Shown: positions 7,544 to 18,745, counted from the first letter of the stretch. The stretch is DNA of 64,000 nucleotides from Streptococcus sp. HF-1907 (GCF_015594605.1 NZ_JADNQT010000006.1:1-64000); one strand, 5' to 3'. Made by a program: numbers and translations. Notes: a model not told the origin generated them from the letters alone.

Positions 7544-8504
7544 AAAATTACTTGGAATTGACCTTGGCGGCACAACTGTTAAATTTGGGATTTTGACTCT
7601 TGAAGGAGAAGTTCAAGAAAAATGGGCAATCGAAACCAACATTTTGGAAGATGGCAAACACATTGTTCCAGACATCGTTGCTTCATTGAAACACCGTTTG
7701 GCACTTTATAATTTGACCAAAGATGACTTCGTTGGTATCGGTATGGGGTCTCCTGGTGCCGTTGACCGCGATAAGAAAACTGTTACAGGCGCTTTCAATC
7801 TTAACTGGGCAAGCACACAAGAAGTTGGTTCAGTCATCGAAGCCGAACTCGGTATTCCATTTGCTATTGATAATGATGCCAATGTGGCTGCGCTAGGTGA
7901 ACGCTGGGTGGGAGCTGGCGCTAACAATCCAGACGTTGTCTTTGTCACACTTGGTACTGGTGTCGGTGGCGGTGTTATCGCTGATGGTAACCTCATTCAC
8001 GGTGTCGCTGGTGCTGGTGGCGAAATCGGTCACATTGTTGTTGAGCCGGAAGACGGTTTTGACTGTACTTGTGGAAACCATGGCTGTTTGGAAACTGTCG
8101 CTTCTGCAACAGGTGTTGTCCGTGTTGCTCGTAAATTGGCTGAAGAATACGAAGGCGACTCTAAGATTAAAGCAGCTATTGACAATGGTGAAGCTGTTTC
8201 AAGTAAGGACATTTTTGACGCTGCTAAAGAAGGTGACCACTTTTCCAACACCGTTGTGGATAAAGTCTCTTTCTACCTTGGACTTGCGTCAGCTAACATT
8301 TCTAATATTTTGAACCCAGATTCAGTTGTTATCGGTGGTGGTGTGTCAGCCGCAGGTGAATTTTTGCGTAGCCGTATTGAAAATAACTTCCAAAAATTTG
8401 CTTTTCCACAAGTTCGAAAATCAACAAAAATTAAAATTGCTGAGCTTGGAAATGATGCGGGTATCATCGGTGCTGCTAGCCTTGCAAGCCAATTTGCAGA
8501 ATAG
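7536..8504 (+). CDS. glcK: Glucokinase, ROK family
   Basis: This 322-residue cytosolic enzyme phosphorylates free glucose to glucose 6-phosphate. That glucose may come from disaccharides cleaved inside the cell or from non-PTS uptake. Visible features: the phosphate-binding LGIDLGGTTVKFGIL at the N-terminus, the catalytic Asp in AIDNDANVAALGE, GTGVGGGVI, and the ROK zinc motif CTCGNHGCLE near residue 180. Length matches the ROK glucokinases of low-GC Gram-positives. It overlaps yqgQ and is followed 9 bases later by the rhodanese-like gene, forming a three-gene operon that ends at a terminator near 8913. Confidence 0.95.
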   Translation: MAKKLLGIDLGGTTVKFGILTLEGEVQEKWAIETNILEDGKHIVPDIVASLKHRLALYNLTKDDFVGIGMGSPGAVDRDKKTVTGAFNLNWASTQEVGSVIEAELGIPFAIDNDANVAALGERWVGAGANNPDVVFVTLGTGVGGGVIADGNLIHGVAGAGGEIGHIVVEPEDGFDCTCGNHGCLETVASATGVVRVARKLAEEYEGDSKIKAAIDNGEAVSSKDIFDAAKEGDHFSNTVVDKVSFYLGLASANISNILNPDSVVIGGGVSAAGEFLRSRIENNFQKFAFPQVRKSTKIKIAELGNDAGIIGAASLASQFAE

Positions 8505-8513
8505 GAGTTTATC

Positions 8514-8888
8514 GTGAGCTGGATTTTAATTCTGATTATTGTATTAGCTTTTCTTGCTTGGACAGCTTGGAACTATTACCGTGTGCGTCGCGCAGCTAAA
8601 TTTATTGACAATGAAACCTTTGAAGGCTTGATGCACGGTGGACAAATCGTTGATGTTCGTGAGTCAACAGCTTTTCACACCAAGCACATCATGGGGGCTC
8701 GTAATCTTCCTGCCAGCCAATTTAAATTGAGCTTGTCAGCACTTCGTAAGGACAAACCGATTTTAATTTACGATGCTAGTCGCGGTCAAGCAATTCCTCG
8801 TCTCGTTTTCATGCTCAAAAAAGCTGGATTTACTGATGTCTATGTCCTCAAAGATGGTTTTGATTACTGGACTGGTAAAACTAAATAA
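8514..8888 (+). CDS. Membrane-anchored rhodanese-like protein lacking the catalytic Cys
   Basis: This 124-residue protein has an N-terminal membrane helix (residues 2-19) and one cytosolic rhodanese domain: IVDVRESTAFHTKHIMGARN, PILIY, then the active-site loop. In sulphurtransferases the loop begins with Cys (ILIYCxxGxR); here it reads YDASRGQ, with Asp in place of Cys. It is unlikely to transfer sulphur and may serve as a binding scaffold. The start is GTG at 8514 with AGGAG overlapping the glcK stop. This arrangement behind glucokinase is, as I recall, conserved in streptococci. Confidence 0.85.
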   Translation: MSWILILIIVLAFLAWTAWNYYRVRRAAKFIDNETFEGLMHGGQIVDVRESTAFHTKHIMGARNLPASQFKLSLSALRKDKPILIYDASRGQAIPRLVFMLKKAGFTDVYVLKDGFDYWTGKTK

Positions 8889-8912
8889 GATGATTATCAA
8901 TTTTTTAAAAGG

Positions 8913-8947
8913 TCTAATTCTGATTTTTTCAGGATTAGATTTTTTTA
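8913..8947 (+). terminator. Terminator of the yqgQ-glcK-rhodanese operon
   Basis: TCTAATTCTG and CAGGATTAGA pair over 10 bp (one G.T) around ATTTTTT, followed by TTTTTTT. It lies 25 bases after the stop of the rhodanese-like gene. Confidence 0.85.
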
Positions 8948-9015
8948 TTTTTCTGTTGATATTAGAGAATTGCGGGGCTGTTATTTTCTAAAAAAACTGA
9001 TTTGTCCTTTTCCTA

Positions 9016-9044
9016 TTGACAAGGTAAAAGTCGAGTGCTAAAAT
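9016..9044 (+). promoter_or_regulatory. Promoter before the unknown gene at 9095
   Basis: A perfect TTGACA (9016-9021) and TAAAAT (9039-9044) are 17 bases apart. Just downstream is the palindrome TTAACTAGTTAA at about 9050-9061, followed by TTAACTGATTAA. This looks like an operator in the initially transcribed region, but the regulator is unknown. Confidence 0.65.
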
Positions 9045-9094
9045 TACGCTTAACTAGTTAATTAACTGATTAATATTCTTGAAGAGGTAAAACC

Positions 9095-9412
9095 ATGGCT
9101 CATGATAAATACCAAGAAATGCCCTCAAATCGCCTAGAGATTAGGGAAAATGATTGTCGAATTTGTCAGTATGATGGTAATGTTTACATTGATTTGCCTC
9201 TTCAAAAAGAATCGACAAAAGTCTTTTTAATTGATTCGCATCTTCATCTTTTGCAACTGTCGCCATCCTGTCAGGGCACTACTATCTTTCTTAAGAATTG
9301 TGTAGTGGATGAAGTAAAAAATTTTGGACATCAGAATCACTTTATTTATGATGATAGTGATGATAAGGTATGCCCCTTGCCGGAAATCAGGCGAGGGATT
9401 CTTTTTGCATAG
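9095..9412 (+). CDS. Unrecognised 105-residue protein
   Basis: I do not recognise this protein. It is acidic, has no signal peptide or membrane segment, and contains four cysteines (CRIC, SCQG and others). A central stretch, VFLIDSHLHLLQLSPSC, is followed by TTIFLKNCVVDEV, suggesting a small mixed alpha/beta fold. The ATG at 9095 follows GAAGAGGTAAAACC, a plausible ribosome site, and a strong promoter with a palindromic operator lies upstream. That supports real expression. It ends 40 bases before the decayed cell-wall protease gene and could once have been co-transcribed with it. Confidence 0.55.
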   Translation: MAHDKYQEMPSNRLEIRENDCRICQYDGNVYIDLPLQKESTKVFLIDSHLHLLQLSPSCQGTTIFLKNCVVDEVKNFGHQNHFIYDDSDDKVCPLPEIRRGILFA

Positions 9413-9452
9413 GATGAAGGGTGCGAAGGAGATTATTAGAAATGGGGAAGGT

Positions 9453-12400
9453 ATGACATTTTATAAAAAGACAGACAAATTTGGCTTCAGAAAAAGTAAG
9501 GTGTGTCGCAGTTTGTGCGGTGCTCTCTTGGGAACAGTAGCGGTGGCAAGTCTTGCAACTAATGCTACATCAGTAAAAGCGGATGAAACGCCGATTTCCT
9601 CTACGGTCAAGACGGTAACACCTGCCAGCAAGACAAATGTAGACACAAGGACAGAAGTCAGCACAGTAGCGAAAGCTATTTCTAATCCAACAGCAACTAC
9701 AGAAGTAGCAAAAGCGGTCGCTGACCAAGACAGTGCTTCTTCTCAAAAGCAGTCAACAACACAACTATCAGATTCATCATTGACTACTAAATCTGAAATG
9801 ATAGCAGAGCCGGTCACGGAAGAATCTAGTTCAAAGACGCCAGAAGTCCCAGAGCCAGTAGCCCAAACTAGCACAGCTTCTAAGCCAGCAGCATAAGAAA
9901 TCGTCAAATCAGACATTTCTGATAAGGTTAATCAAGAAGTAGCACCGGTTGCTGAGTCACTGATTAAAGACAAGCAGTCCGTGACGTCTGATGAGGACAA
10001 GAACTCCAACCTTGAAACAAGTGCACCTATTACAGAATCCAATCCTGTGGCAACTGAAACGCCAAGTCCAACAATTCCTAATGAGCAGTGTGTGCGTGCC
10101 ATTGTTGAGTTTGCCAAGGCTTCTATGTTAGATTATGCTAGTCAGCAGCAAAAGACTGTTGCCCAATTAAGCCAAGCTGAAATTGAGAAAAAACTGCGGG
10201 AAATTAAAGAAGAACAGGATAAGATTCTTGATGAGATTTCAAAAACAGTTGCTATCGATAAAGAAAAGGTCAAGCGTTATAACGCCATTGTCAATGGTGC
10301 TGCCTTTGATGTTTTGGCGAGTGAAATCGAAAAAATCAAGTCGATTACTGGTGTAAAGAAAGTCTATTTTTCAAGAGAATATGTGCAGGCAAAACCACTC
10401 TTGTCTTCATCGGGCCACTTGATTGGCTTATCGCAGCTCTGCGTAATATGGAGTCAATCGAGTATTCTATTTTAGACGGAACGACCAAAGAAGTTCTGCA
10501 CGTTATCGGGAAATCGCACGATATCCGTAAGTTGTATCGTTTGGATTATCGAAATAGTTTTGCTATGATGCCAGATTCCGTTTGGGACGGTAAAATCAAG
10601 GGTAAACCAGCAGAAGGTGACAAGACTTATATTTACCAAATCAAGGCCAAACTGAATAATAAAGGCATCGGCGGCGAAGGTGTTCAAATTTACCATTATT
10701 ACATTAAAATGGACAACAACAAGCCTTACCTTAGCGCCAAAGCAGAGACTAAGCTAGAAAATCTTGGCAACCGCTGGAAACGTGTGACCTTTAAGGTTAA
10801 AGATAGTGGCATTGACTTAAAAGACCTTTACATCCAATCTGTCAAATACGTCGGTGGCAGTCAAAATAATTTTGATTTGATTACTCCACCGGGAACTAAA
10901 CCTGTTAAACCAAGTTATGATTTAAGCACACCGCCGGGCACAAAACCAACTAAATCTGTGGATAATTCTGTTGAAGATAAAGCTGGTGCTATCAAATATG
11001 CCAAGTCCCTCCATATTGCCTTTGTGGATGGACCCGGCTAAAGCAACCAAGGTTGGTAATAACATTTTGCAAGTTGAAGGAGGCAAGCTCGTTATTCCAA
11101 AAGAGGCTTTAAATAAGAATCAATTCGATAATACGACTTTGAGTGTTTACCGCAACAAACATCGTAACAAGGAAATCACCGTCACAGCAGATTATTTTGC
11201 AGATACCAAATTTGTGAATATCACGGCTGTGGATTATTTGAGCAATACCCATTTTGAACAGTTATCCACAGGTGAAACCAAAGATTACCACGACTTAGTC
11301 TTTTCAAGTTATGCAGCCATCACATCTAAGGGCGGTAAGATTTATGTTAATGACGAGCCTTTGGAGCATTCTCGCACAGCAACAACTGCAAAATCTGTCA
11401 AGATCGGTATCGCACTTCCAGATGATAGTCGTCACATCTCCTCACTCCCTGTCCGCCGTCTCAATGCGGTAAAAAAATGTGGAGGATATTCTTAAAAATG
11501 ACGAACAAAATGTTAATTTGAGCAAGACTTACAAACTGACTTATAATGCCGGAAAATGTCGTTTAGAATTTACGATTGACAACATTGACTCTAGCTCTGA
11601 AATCATGACAGAATTTAAAGATGGGGCTATGAAAGCCTTGGCTGAGCAAAAAGATGTAGCCCTAGACTTGTCTAAGATTGACCTGGCTAATGTCACCTCT
11701 ATTCGCCTCAATAATACACCCGCTGATGTCAAAACATGGGTGACAGCAAAAACAGGTACCGTCACGCTGGAAATGCTCTTTAAGACCAGCGAAGCGGCAA
11801 CAAAAGTCAAGAAAATCTACTTAGTTCAAAACGGTCAGAAGAAAGAATTGACGCATTTTCCAAGTTATTTTGAAGTTGTTGAAAATAATGTGAACAGCTA
11901 CAATTGAGGCGCCAAAACCAGCAGATACAGCTGAAAAATACTTAGACACGACAACCGAAAAAATCAGCTCATCTAAGTCTAGTGGGTGCTGACTTATTAC
12001 GCCTACGATAACATTACCGTGAACGGCAAAGAGGTGCCCAAGGCAACTGGCATGATACTTGAAAAAGCTTGGACGGTCTTAATTTTCAAGAAACAGGTAT
12101 CATCCGAAAGAACGCTGAAAATTGAAGAAAATGGGAAGAAAGTACCAATTTTTATCGCTAAGGAACGTGTTGGAAAGATGCTGTTGAAATCCCAATTTAA
12201 TACTTGTTTTTAAGATGCTGAAACAGTGACGATTGGTTTCAATGTAGCAGCTGATGCCAAATTGCATTTCACTTACCGTCAGTCTGCTAGTCTCAACACA
12301 GCTTTGGCTAAGAGCGAAGCTAAGGAAGGTTTGAGATAGTGACCATAAATACCCATCAGTCTTTTTAATGACGCCAGTTTTGCTAGAAACAGCTAGCGAA

Positions 12401-13906
12401 GCGACCCTAAATGGTAAGGTTATTCCTGTGATGGGTGTGGTCGGTCATATCAAAGAAGGCGATAAGATAAAATATGTGGAAGTGAAGCAGGTTGATGACG
12501 AGGGCAATACGGTCGGAGAGGCGATTATTATCCCAGTGACAGTCTTGCATACAAATACAAAACCGCTGGAAAGTGGACGAACAGTTTTGTATGCTGGTAA
12601 GCAGTACACCTTTGCGACGAAAATGCTTCTCAGTCGGTTCAATACTGCCATTCGTGCTGAGGTTGTAACTGAGGGGGTGAAAGAGCAAGCATTGTCAGAC
12701 GGATGTTCTTTGACCAAAAGAGCCCAAGTATTGGCTCGACGATTGCTGAGCGTGAGTTAACTTCGGATAGGGGCTAGAGTACATGTTGTTGCGACGGACG
12801 ATTCCTTGAAGTTGAAGTTGTACCAGGACGATTCCTTGATAGATTCGGTTGACCACACTAGTCTTTACAGTCTAAAAGGCGGTGTTAAAATTGAAAAAGA
12901 TATTATTATTCCACTAAAATACGGTGATAATGAAGTGAAATTGTCTGCTATTGATTTGTCAAATTATCGCAGTAATGAGATTTTACATGTTTATCGTAAT
13001 CATTTTGATGTTAGAGCGATGGAATTGAAGGTGGAGCAGGGTTCAATAGTAACAGCCGAGCAACTGTCTAATCAGGTAGTTGTCTCAGAAGCGGCAGACT
13101 CTTACTATGTGACAGTCGATGAAACACCAAAAACGACCAAGGCTGGAGAGATGGGATTCGCCAAAGTGTCTATCCACTATGCGGATGGCAGCATTGACAA
13201 AGTAGCTATTCCTGTTTGCTTTGTGGACTTTGAAGCGGAACGTAAAGCCGAAGCAGAGCGCCAAGCTCAATTAGAACACCAAGCTGAGTTGGAACGCAAG
13301 GCAGGATTAGAACATGAAGCGGACTTAGAACGTAAATTTGATTCGGAACGTGAAGCTGAATTAGAGCGCCAATCTGAATTGAATTGAATAGGAGAGCAGA
13401 GCTAGAGCGCCAAGCTCAATTGAAACGTCAATACGAATCAGCCCATAAAGCAGACTTGGAGCATGAAGCAGACTTGAAACGTAAATTTGATTTGGAACGC
13501 GAAGCTGAATTAAAACGTCAGTCTGAATAGAAGAGCAGAGCTAGAGCATAGAGCACAGCTGTCCCGCAAGGTTAAAACAGAACGAAGCAATGAATCAAGT
13601 TATAAATCTAACTCAGAAAGCAAAGTCAATTCAGAGCATAAGTCTACACAAACTAGCACGCCTGCCCCAATCTTCAAACCTCAAACCAGCCTCCCTATGA
13701 GCGATAATATCAAGGAAGTAAAACAAACAACTAATTCTCAACCTCAAGTCACTTCTATTACTAAATCTTCAGTCTTACCAAGTACAGGTGACAAGACAGA
13801 AACTCACTATGTAGTCGGTGCTTTATTAGCTCTCTCTAGTCTACTATTTGGCTTTGCAGGTAAATTAAAGCTGAGAAAAATCTCTAAATCACTCAAGGAA
13901 AAGTAA
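9453..13906 (+). pseudogene. LPxTG-anchored subtilisin-like (lactocepin/C5a peptidase type) protease, heavily degraded
   Basis: Fragments in changing frames spell one large surface protein. A signal peptide with an FGFRKSKVCRSLCGALLG motif starts at 9453 and is followed by a Ser/Thr-rich stretch. An I9-type subtilisin propeptide (10090-10420) comes next, then Fn3/Ig-like C-terminal domains (10448-13000) and a Rib-like domain near 13020-13220. The end is a charged heptad-like stalk, then LPSTGDKTE, a membrane segment and a basic tail (13775-13906). The Asp/His/Ser catalytic domain expected between propeptide and Fn3 is missing. At about 10425-10447 the sequence jumps from one to the other with a frame change. 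Other lesions: TAA at 9894; extra T near 11039; extra A in the run at 11472-11478; shifts near 11900, 11980 and 12337; stops at 12211, 13385 and 13528. No functional protease can be made. Confidence 0.85.
13251..13545 (+). repeat. Tandem 145-base repeat encoding a charged stalk
   Basis: Two units (about 13251-13395 and 13396-13540) encode near-identical helical strings, for example EADLERKFDSEREAELERQ in the first and EADLKRKFDLEREAELKRQ in the second. They form the Glu/Arg/Leu-rich stalk between the surface domains and the wall anchor. Each unit ends in a stop or frame break followed by AGAGCAGAGCTAGAGC, so the lesion itself appears to be repeated. Confidence 0.7.
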
Positions 13907-14072
13907 AATCTGCTAAAGTTTGTAACAATTTTAGAAGAGGATTCCTATTCAAATAAAGACGATATTCACTTAGGTGAAAACATTTACACTAAGTTTATCT
14001 CTGATTTTTTGGATATTTTATGTTATAATTCATAAGTTAAAAGAATTTAAACTGAATAAATTAGAGGAAGAC

Positions 14073-15914
14073 ATGACAAAATTAAGAAATGATATCCGCA
14101 ACGTAGCCATCATCGCCCACGTTGACCACGGTAAAACAACCCTTGTTGATGAATTGCTGAAACAATCACACACACTTGACGAACGTAAAGAATTGCAAGA
14201 ACGTGCAATGGACTCAAACGATCTTGAAAAAGAACGTGGAATCACTATCCTTGCTAAAAATACTGCTGTTGCTTACAACGACGTTCGTATCAACATCATG
14301 GACACACCTGGACACGCGGACTTCGGTGGAGAAGTTGAACGTATCATGAAAATGGTTGACGGTGTTGTTTTGGTTGTCGATGCTTACGAAGGTACAATGC
14401 CACAAACACGTTTTGTCTTGAAAAAAGCGCTTGAGCAAAACTTGACACCAATCGTTGTTGTTAACAAAATCGATAAACCATCAGCTCGTCCACAAGAAGT
14501 TGTTGACGAAGTTCTTGAGCTCTTCATTGAACTTGGTGCCGATGATGACCAATTGGATTTCCCAGTTGTTTACGCATCAGCTATCAATGGAACATCTTCA
14601 TTGTCAGACAATCCAGCTGACCAAGAAAAAACAATGGCACCGATCTTTGATACAATCATTGACCACATTCCAGCGCCAGTTGATAACTCAGATGAGCCCC
14701 TTCAATTCCAAGTGTCACTTCTTGACTACAACGACTTCGTTGGGCGTATCGGTATCGGACGTGTTTTCCGTGGTACTGTTAAGGTTGGTGATAATGTTAC
14801 CCTTTCAAAACTTGATGGCACAACTAAAAACTTCCGCGTTACAAAACTTTTCGGTTTCTTCGGTCTTGAACGTCGCGAAATCCAAGAAGCTAAAGCAGGT
14901 GATTTGATTGCCGTTTCAGGTATGGAAGACATCTTCGTTGGTGAAACAGTAACACCGACTGATGCCGTTGAACCGCTTCCAGTATTGCGTATTGATGAAC
15001 CAACTCTTCAAATGACTTTCTTGGTAAACAACTCACCATTTGCAGGTCGTGAAGGTAAATGGATTACATCTCGTAAAGTTGAAGAACGTCTTTTGGCTGA
15101 GCTTCAAACTGACGTATCCCTTCGTGTTGACCCAACTGATTCACCAGATAAATGGACAGTTTCAGGTCGTGGAGAATTGCACTTGTCAATCCTTATCGAA
15201 ACAATGCGTCGTGAAGGATATGAGCTTCAAGTATCACGTCCAGAAGTTATCATCAAAGAAATTGACGGCGTGAAATGCGAACCATTCGAACGTGTTCAAA
15301 TTGATACACCAGAAGAATACCAAGGTGCTATTATCCAAAGCTTGTCAGAACGTAAGGGTGACATGCTTGATATGCAAATGGTCGGTAATGGACAAACTCG
15401 TCTTATCTTCTTGATTCCAGCCCGTGGTTTGATCGGATACTCAACTGAATTCCTATCAATGACACGTGGTTACGGTATCATGAACCACACCTTTGACCAA
15501 TACTTGCCAGTTGTTGCAGGTGAAATCGGTGGACGTCACCGTGGTGCCCTTGTTTCTATCGAAAATGGTAAAGCAACAACTTACTCAATCATGCGTATTG
15601 AAGAACGTGGTACAATCTTCGTTAACCCAGGTACTGAAGTTTACGAAGGGATGATTGTTGGTGAAAATTCACGTGATAATGACCTTGGTGTTAACATCAC
15701 AACTGCTAAACAAATGACCAACGTCCGTTCAGCAACCAAAGACCAAACAGCTGTTATCAAGACTCCACGTATCCTTACTTTGGAAGAATCTCTTGAATTC
15801 TTGGCAGATGATGAGTACATGGAAGTAACGCCAGAATCAATCCGTTTGCGTAAACAAATCTTGAACAAAGCTGCGCGTGACAAAGCAAATAAAAAGAAGA
15901 AATCGGCTGAATAA
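14073..15914 (+). CDS. typA: GTPase TypA/BipA
   Basis: This 613-residue ribosome-associated translational GTPase of the EF-G superfamily is needed for ribosome assembly and for stress or low-temperature growth. The G1 motif AHVDHGKTT and G3 [12 protein letters not shown] are near the N-terminus, [10 protein letters not shown] (G4) follows, and the C-terminal TypA-specific region ends in a lysine-rich tail. I chose ATG 14073 because it follows GAGGAAGAC and gives the usual [20 protein letters not shown] start. An in-frame ATG at 13974 would add 33 residues unlike the family. A TATAAT at 14024-14029 is the likely promoter. Confidence 0.95.
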   Translation: MTKLRNDIRNVAIIAHVDHGKTTLVDELLKQSHTLDERKELQERAMDSNDLEKERGITILAKNTAVAYNDVRINIMDTPGHADFGGEVERIMKMVDGVVLVVDAYEGTMPQTRFVLKKALEQNLTPIVVVNKIDKPSARPQEVVDEVLELFIELGADDDQLDFPVVYASAINGTSSLSDNPADQEKTMAPIFDTIIDHIPAPVDNSDEPLQFQVSLLDYNDFVGRIGIGRVFRGTVKVGDNVTLSKLDGTTKNFRVTKLFGFFGLERREIQEAKAGDLIAVSGMEDIFVGETVTPTDAVEPLPVLRIDEPTLQMTFLVNNSPFAGREGKWITSRKVEERLLAELQTDVSLRVDPTDSPDKWTVSGRGELHLSILIETMRREGYELQVSRPEVIIKEIDGVKCEPFERVQIDTPEEYQGAIIQSLSERKGDMLDMQMVGNGQTRLIFLIPARGLIGYSTEFLSMTRGYGIMNHTFDQYLPVVAGEIGGRHRGALVSIENGKATTYSIMRIEERGTIFVNPGTEVYEGMIVGENSRDNDLGVNITTAKQMTNVRSATKDQTAVIKTPRILTLEESLEFLADDEYMEVTPESIRLRKQILNKAARDKANKKKKSAE

Positions 15915-15940
15915 TCAGTTAATATAAGGTAGTCTCGATT

Positions 15941-16180
15941 ATGTTCTATTTAATCATTGCCATTCTTATCGCCCTTTATTATATTTTCATGGCGCCAAAA
16001 TCCGTTCAATCAACCCTCAATGCTATCGGTGTTGTTGGTTTGATTGCATTACTGGTTGTCTTGTCAGTGATGAGTTTTATTAAAATCATTGCCTTGCCTG
16101 GCGAAGTATTTGTCGGTGTCATCATGATTGTAATTGGTAGTCTTGCAATGAGAGATGTTCTCCGATTGCCTAAAAAATAG
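15941..16180 (+). CDS. DUF3165 small membrane protein
   Basis: This 79-residue protein has three hydrophobic segments (residues 1-17, 27-45 and 52-72) and a basic C-terminus. I match it to DUF3165, a streptococcal family commonly found between typA and murD, exactly as here. No function is known. It follows typA by 26 bases and precedes a terminator, so it is probably co-transcribed with typA. Confidence 0.8.
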   Translation: MFYLIIAILIALYYIFMAPKSVQSTLNAIGVVGLIALLVVLSVMSFIKIIALPGEVFVGVIMIVIGSLAMRDVLRLPKK

Positions 16181-16216
16181 AAAGAGAGTTGAGCTTCAGG
16201 TTCGGCTCTCTTTTTG
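16181..16216 (+). terminator. Terminator after the DUF3165 gene
   Basis: AAAGAGAGTTGAG and TTCGGCTCTCTTT pair with G.T wobbles around a short loop, followed by TT and a T-rich tail. It separates typA-DUF3165 from the dcw cluster. Confidence 0.7.
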
Positions 16217-16311
16217 CTTGAACGTCAAAAGCAAGACTTGTCTTTGCCTTGAAAAAGCTCTTGATTAAGGGTAAAATAGTAGAGATAAAAACAGATAGAA
16301 TTGGACAGATT

Positions 16312-17667
16312 ATGAAAGCAATTAAGACATTTGAAAATAAAAAAGTGCTTGTTCTTGGTTTGGCGCGTTCTGGGGAAGCGGCAGCTCGCCTTTTGACCAA
16401 ACTTGGTGCCATCGTGACGGTCAATGATGGCAAACCTTTTGATGAAAATCCATCAGCGCAAGCCCTATTAGAAGAAGGCATCAAGGTGATTTGTGGTCAC
16501 CACCCTCTTGAACTCTTGGATGAAAATTTTGAATTGATGGTGAAAAATCCAGGGATTCGTTATGATAATCCAATGGTGGCGCGTGCTCTTGAAAAAGGTA
16601 TTCCAGTCTACACGGAGGTTGAGTTGGCTTATCTTGTTTCAGAAGCGCCAATTATTGGGATTACAGGCTCAAATGGTAAGACAACAACGACAACTATGAT
16701 TGCTGATGTTTTGAATGCTGGCGGTCAATCAAGTCTCTTGTCAGGAAATATCGGTTTTCCTGCCAGCGAAGTTGTCCAAGAAGCCAAGGCTACAGATACT
16801 TTGGTGATGGAATTGTCATCCTTCCAGTTGATGGGAGTAGACGCTTTCCATCCACACATTGCTGTCATTACCAATTTGATGCCTACTCATATCGACTACC
16901 ATGGCTCATTTGAAGATTACGTTGCTGCAAAATGGAATATTCAAAATCGCATGACGGCGACTGATTTTATGGTGCTTAATTTCAATCAGGAATTGGCAAA
17001 AGACTTGGCGACTAAAACGCAAGCAACGGTTGTCCCATTTTCAACAACAGAAGTGGTTGATGGTGCCTATGCTCAAGATGGTGTGCTTTATTTTAAAGGC
17101 GAAGCTATCATGGCAGCTGATGAAATCGGCGTTCCTGGTAGCCACAACGTTGAAAATGCCTTGGCAACCATTGCTGTCGCAAAATTATCAGGCATCGACA
17201 ACCAAGCTATCAAAGAAACTCTTGCTCACTTCGGTGGGGTTAAACACCGCCTTCAATCTCTTGGTGACATCAAAGGTGTGAAATTCTACAACGACTCTAA
17301 ATCAACCAACATCCTAGCAACCCAAAAGGCTCTGTCAGGTTTTGATAACAGCAAGGTTATCCTCATCGCAGGTGGTCTTGACCGTGGAAATGAATTCGAT
17401 GAGTTGGTTCCAGATATTACTGGCTTGAAGCACATGGTGATTTTGGGAGAATCAGCTCCGCGTGTTAAACGTGCAGCGGATAAAGCGGGTGTTGTTTACA
17501 GTGACGCGACAGATGTCAAAGACGCTGCAGTGAAGGCCTTTGACCTAGCAGAAGCAGGAGACGTTGTCCTTCTCAGCCCCGCCAATGCCTCTTGGGATAT
17601 GTACAAGAGCTTTGAAGTGCGTGGGGATGAGTTCATTGCTATTTTTGAAGCCTTAAAGGGAGAATAA
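16312..17667 (+). CDS. murD: UDP-N-acetylmuramoyl-L-alanine--D-glutamate ligase
   Basis: This 451-residue cytosolic ATP-dependent ligase adds D-glutamate to UDP-MurNAc-L-Ala in peptidoglycan precursor synthesis. The Mur-ligase P-loop [19 protein letters not shown] is at about residue 115, GGVKHRLQ lies in the central domain, and [11 protein letters not shown] introduces the C-terminal domain. The start at 16312 gives [20 protein letters not shown], the usual N-terminal Rossmann strand. An in-frame ATG at 16249 would add 21 basic residues not seen in the family. The murG ATG follows one base after the stop. Confidence 0.95.
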   Translation: MKAIKTFENKKVLVLGLARSGEAAARLLTKLGAIVTVNDGKPFDENPSAQALLEEGIKVICGHHPLELLDENFELMVKNPGIRYDNPMVARALEKGIPVYTEVELAYLVSEAPIIGITGSNGKTTTTTMIADVLNAGGQSSLLSGNIGFPASEVVQEAKATDTLVMELSSFQLMGVDAFHPHIAVITNLMPTHIDYHGSFEDYVAAKWNIQNRMTATDFMVLNFNQELAKDLATKTQATVVPFSTTEVVDGAYAQDGVLYFKGEAIMAADEIGVPGSHNVENALATIAVAKLSGIDNQAIKETLAHFGGVKHRLQSLGDIKGVKFYNDSKSTNILATQKALSGFDNSKVILIAGGLDRGNEFDELVPDITGLKHMVILGESAPRVKRAADKAGVVYSDATDVKDAAVKAFDLAEAGDVVLLSPANASWDMYKSFEVRGDEFIAIFEALKGE

Positions 17668-17668
17668 C

Positions 17669-18745
17669 ATGGTCAAGAAAATTGTATTCACAGGTGGTGG
17701 AACAGTTGGGCATGTGACCCTCAATTTGATTCTGATTCCTAAGTTTTTGAAAGACGGCTGGGAAGTGCACTATATTGGTGACAAGCACGGTATTGAACAC
17801 GAACAAATCACCAAGTCTGGTTTGGATGTTAAATTCCATTCTATTGCGACAGGCAAACTCCGCCGCTATTTTTCATGGCAAAATATGCTGGATGTTTTCA
17901 AAGTGGGCTGGGGAGTGCTCCAGTCTCTAGCTATCATTGCTAAAATTCGTCCACAGGCTCTCTTTTCAAAAGGTGGCTTTGTTTCTGTACCTCCGGTCAT
18001 TGCTGCGCGTACACTTGGTGTACCGGTATTTGTCCATGAATCAGACCTGTCTATGGGGCTTGCTAACAAGATTGCCTACAAATTTGCGACAACCATGTAC
18101 ACAACCTTTGAACAGGCTCATGGTCTGACTAAAGCAAAACACGTTGGTGCCATTACCAAAGTTGCCAAAGAAAAGAGCACTACTGAGCATCCTGAATTGG
18201 CTAAAATCAAGGGAACCTTCAATCCAAACTTGAAGACCCTCTTGTTCATTGGTGGTTCAGCTGGTGCCAAAGTCTTTAATGATTTCATCACGAATGAGTC
18301 AGCTTTGACTGAGAAATACAATGTCATCAATATTTCTGGAGATAAGTCTCTCAATCAGCTAAAACCGAACCTTTACCGTGTGGATTATGTCACTGACCTC
18401 TACCAACCCTTGATGGATTTGGCTGATGTTGTTGTGACACGCGGTGGGTCTAATACGATTTTTGAGTTGGTAGCCATGCAAAAACTCCATGTGATTGTTC
18501 CTCTTGGAAAAGAAGCGAGCCGGGGTGACCAGCTTGAAAATGCGGCTTATTTTGAGAAAAAGGGCTACGCTGTTCAGCTGATGGAGTCTGATCTTACTTT
18601 GGAGAATTTAGATGCTAAAGTCGCTCAGTTATTGACCCAAGAAGAAACCTATCGAAAAGCCATGGCAGAATCTCAAGAAATCAAATCTCAAGAAGAATTC
18701 TATGACCTATTAAATAGCGACATGGCTAAAGTGACAAAAGGATAA
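17669..18745 (+). CDS. murG: UDP-GlcNAc:undecaprenyl-PP-MurNAc-pentapeptide transferase
   Basis: This 358-residue GT-B glycosyltransferase converts lipid I to lipid II at the cytoplasmic face of the membrane. The N-terminal glycine loop [12 protein letters not shown], the [13 protein letters not shown] and [14 protein letters not shown] segments, and the C-terminal [12 protein letters not shown] nucleotide-sugar site are all visible. It sits one base after murD and two before divIB, a tightly packed operon. Length is normal for the streptococcal form. Confidence 0.95.
   Translation: MVKKIVFTGGGTVGHVTLNLILIPKFLKDGWEVHYIGDKHGIEHEQITKSGLDVKFHSIATGKLRRYFSWQNMLDVFKVGWGVLQSLAIIAKIRPQALFSKGGFVSVPPVIAARTLGVPVFVHESDLSMGLANKIAYKFATTMYTTFEQAHGLTKAKHVGAITKVAKEKSTTEHPELAKIKGTFNPNLKTLLFIGGSAGAKVFNDFITNESALTEKYNVINISGDKSLNQLKPNLYRVDYVTDLYQPLMDLADVVVTRGGSNTIFELVAMQKLHVIVPLGKEASRGDQLENAAYFEKKGYAVQLMESDLTLENLDAKVAQLLTQEETYRKAMAESQEIKSQEEFYDLLNSDMAKVTKG

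Noticed and set aside
8773-8991. 72-codon frame over the end of the rhodanese-like gene
   Set aside because: It is in a shadow frame of a conserved gene and runs across that gene's terminator.
13974-14072. N-terminal extension of TypA
   Set aside because: The extra residues cover the promoter TATAAT, and a good ribosome site precedes the canonical start at 14073.
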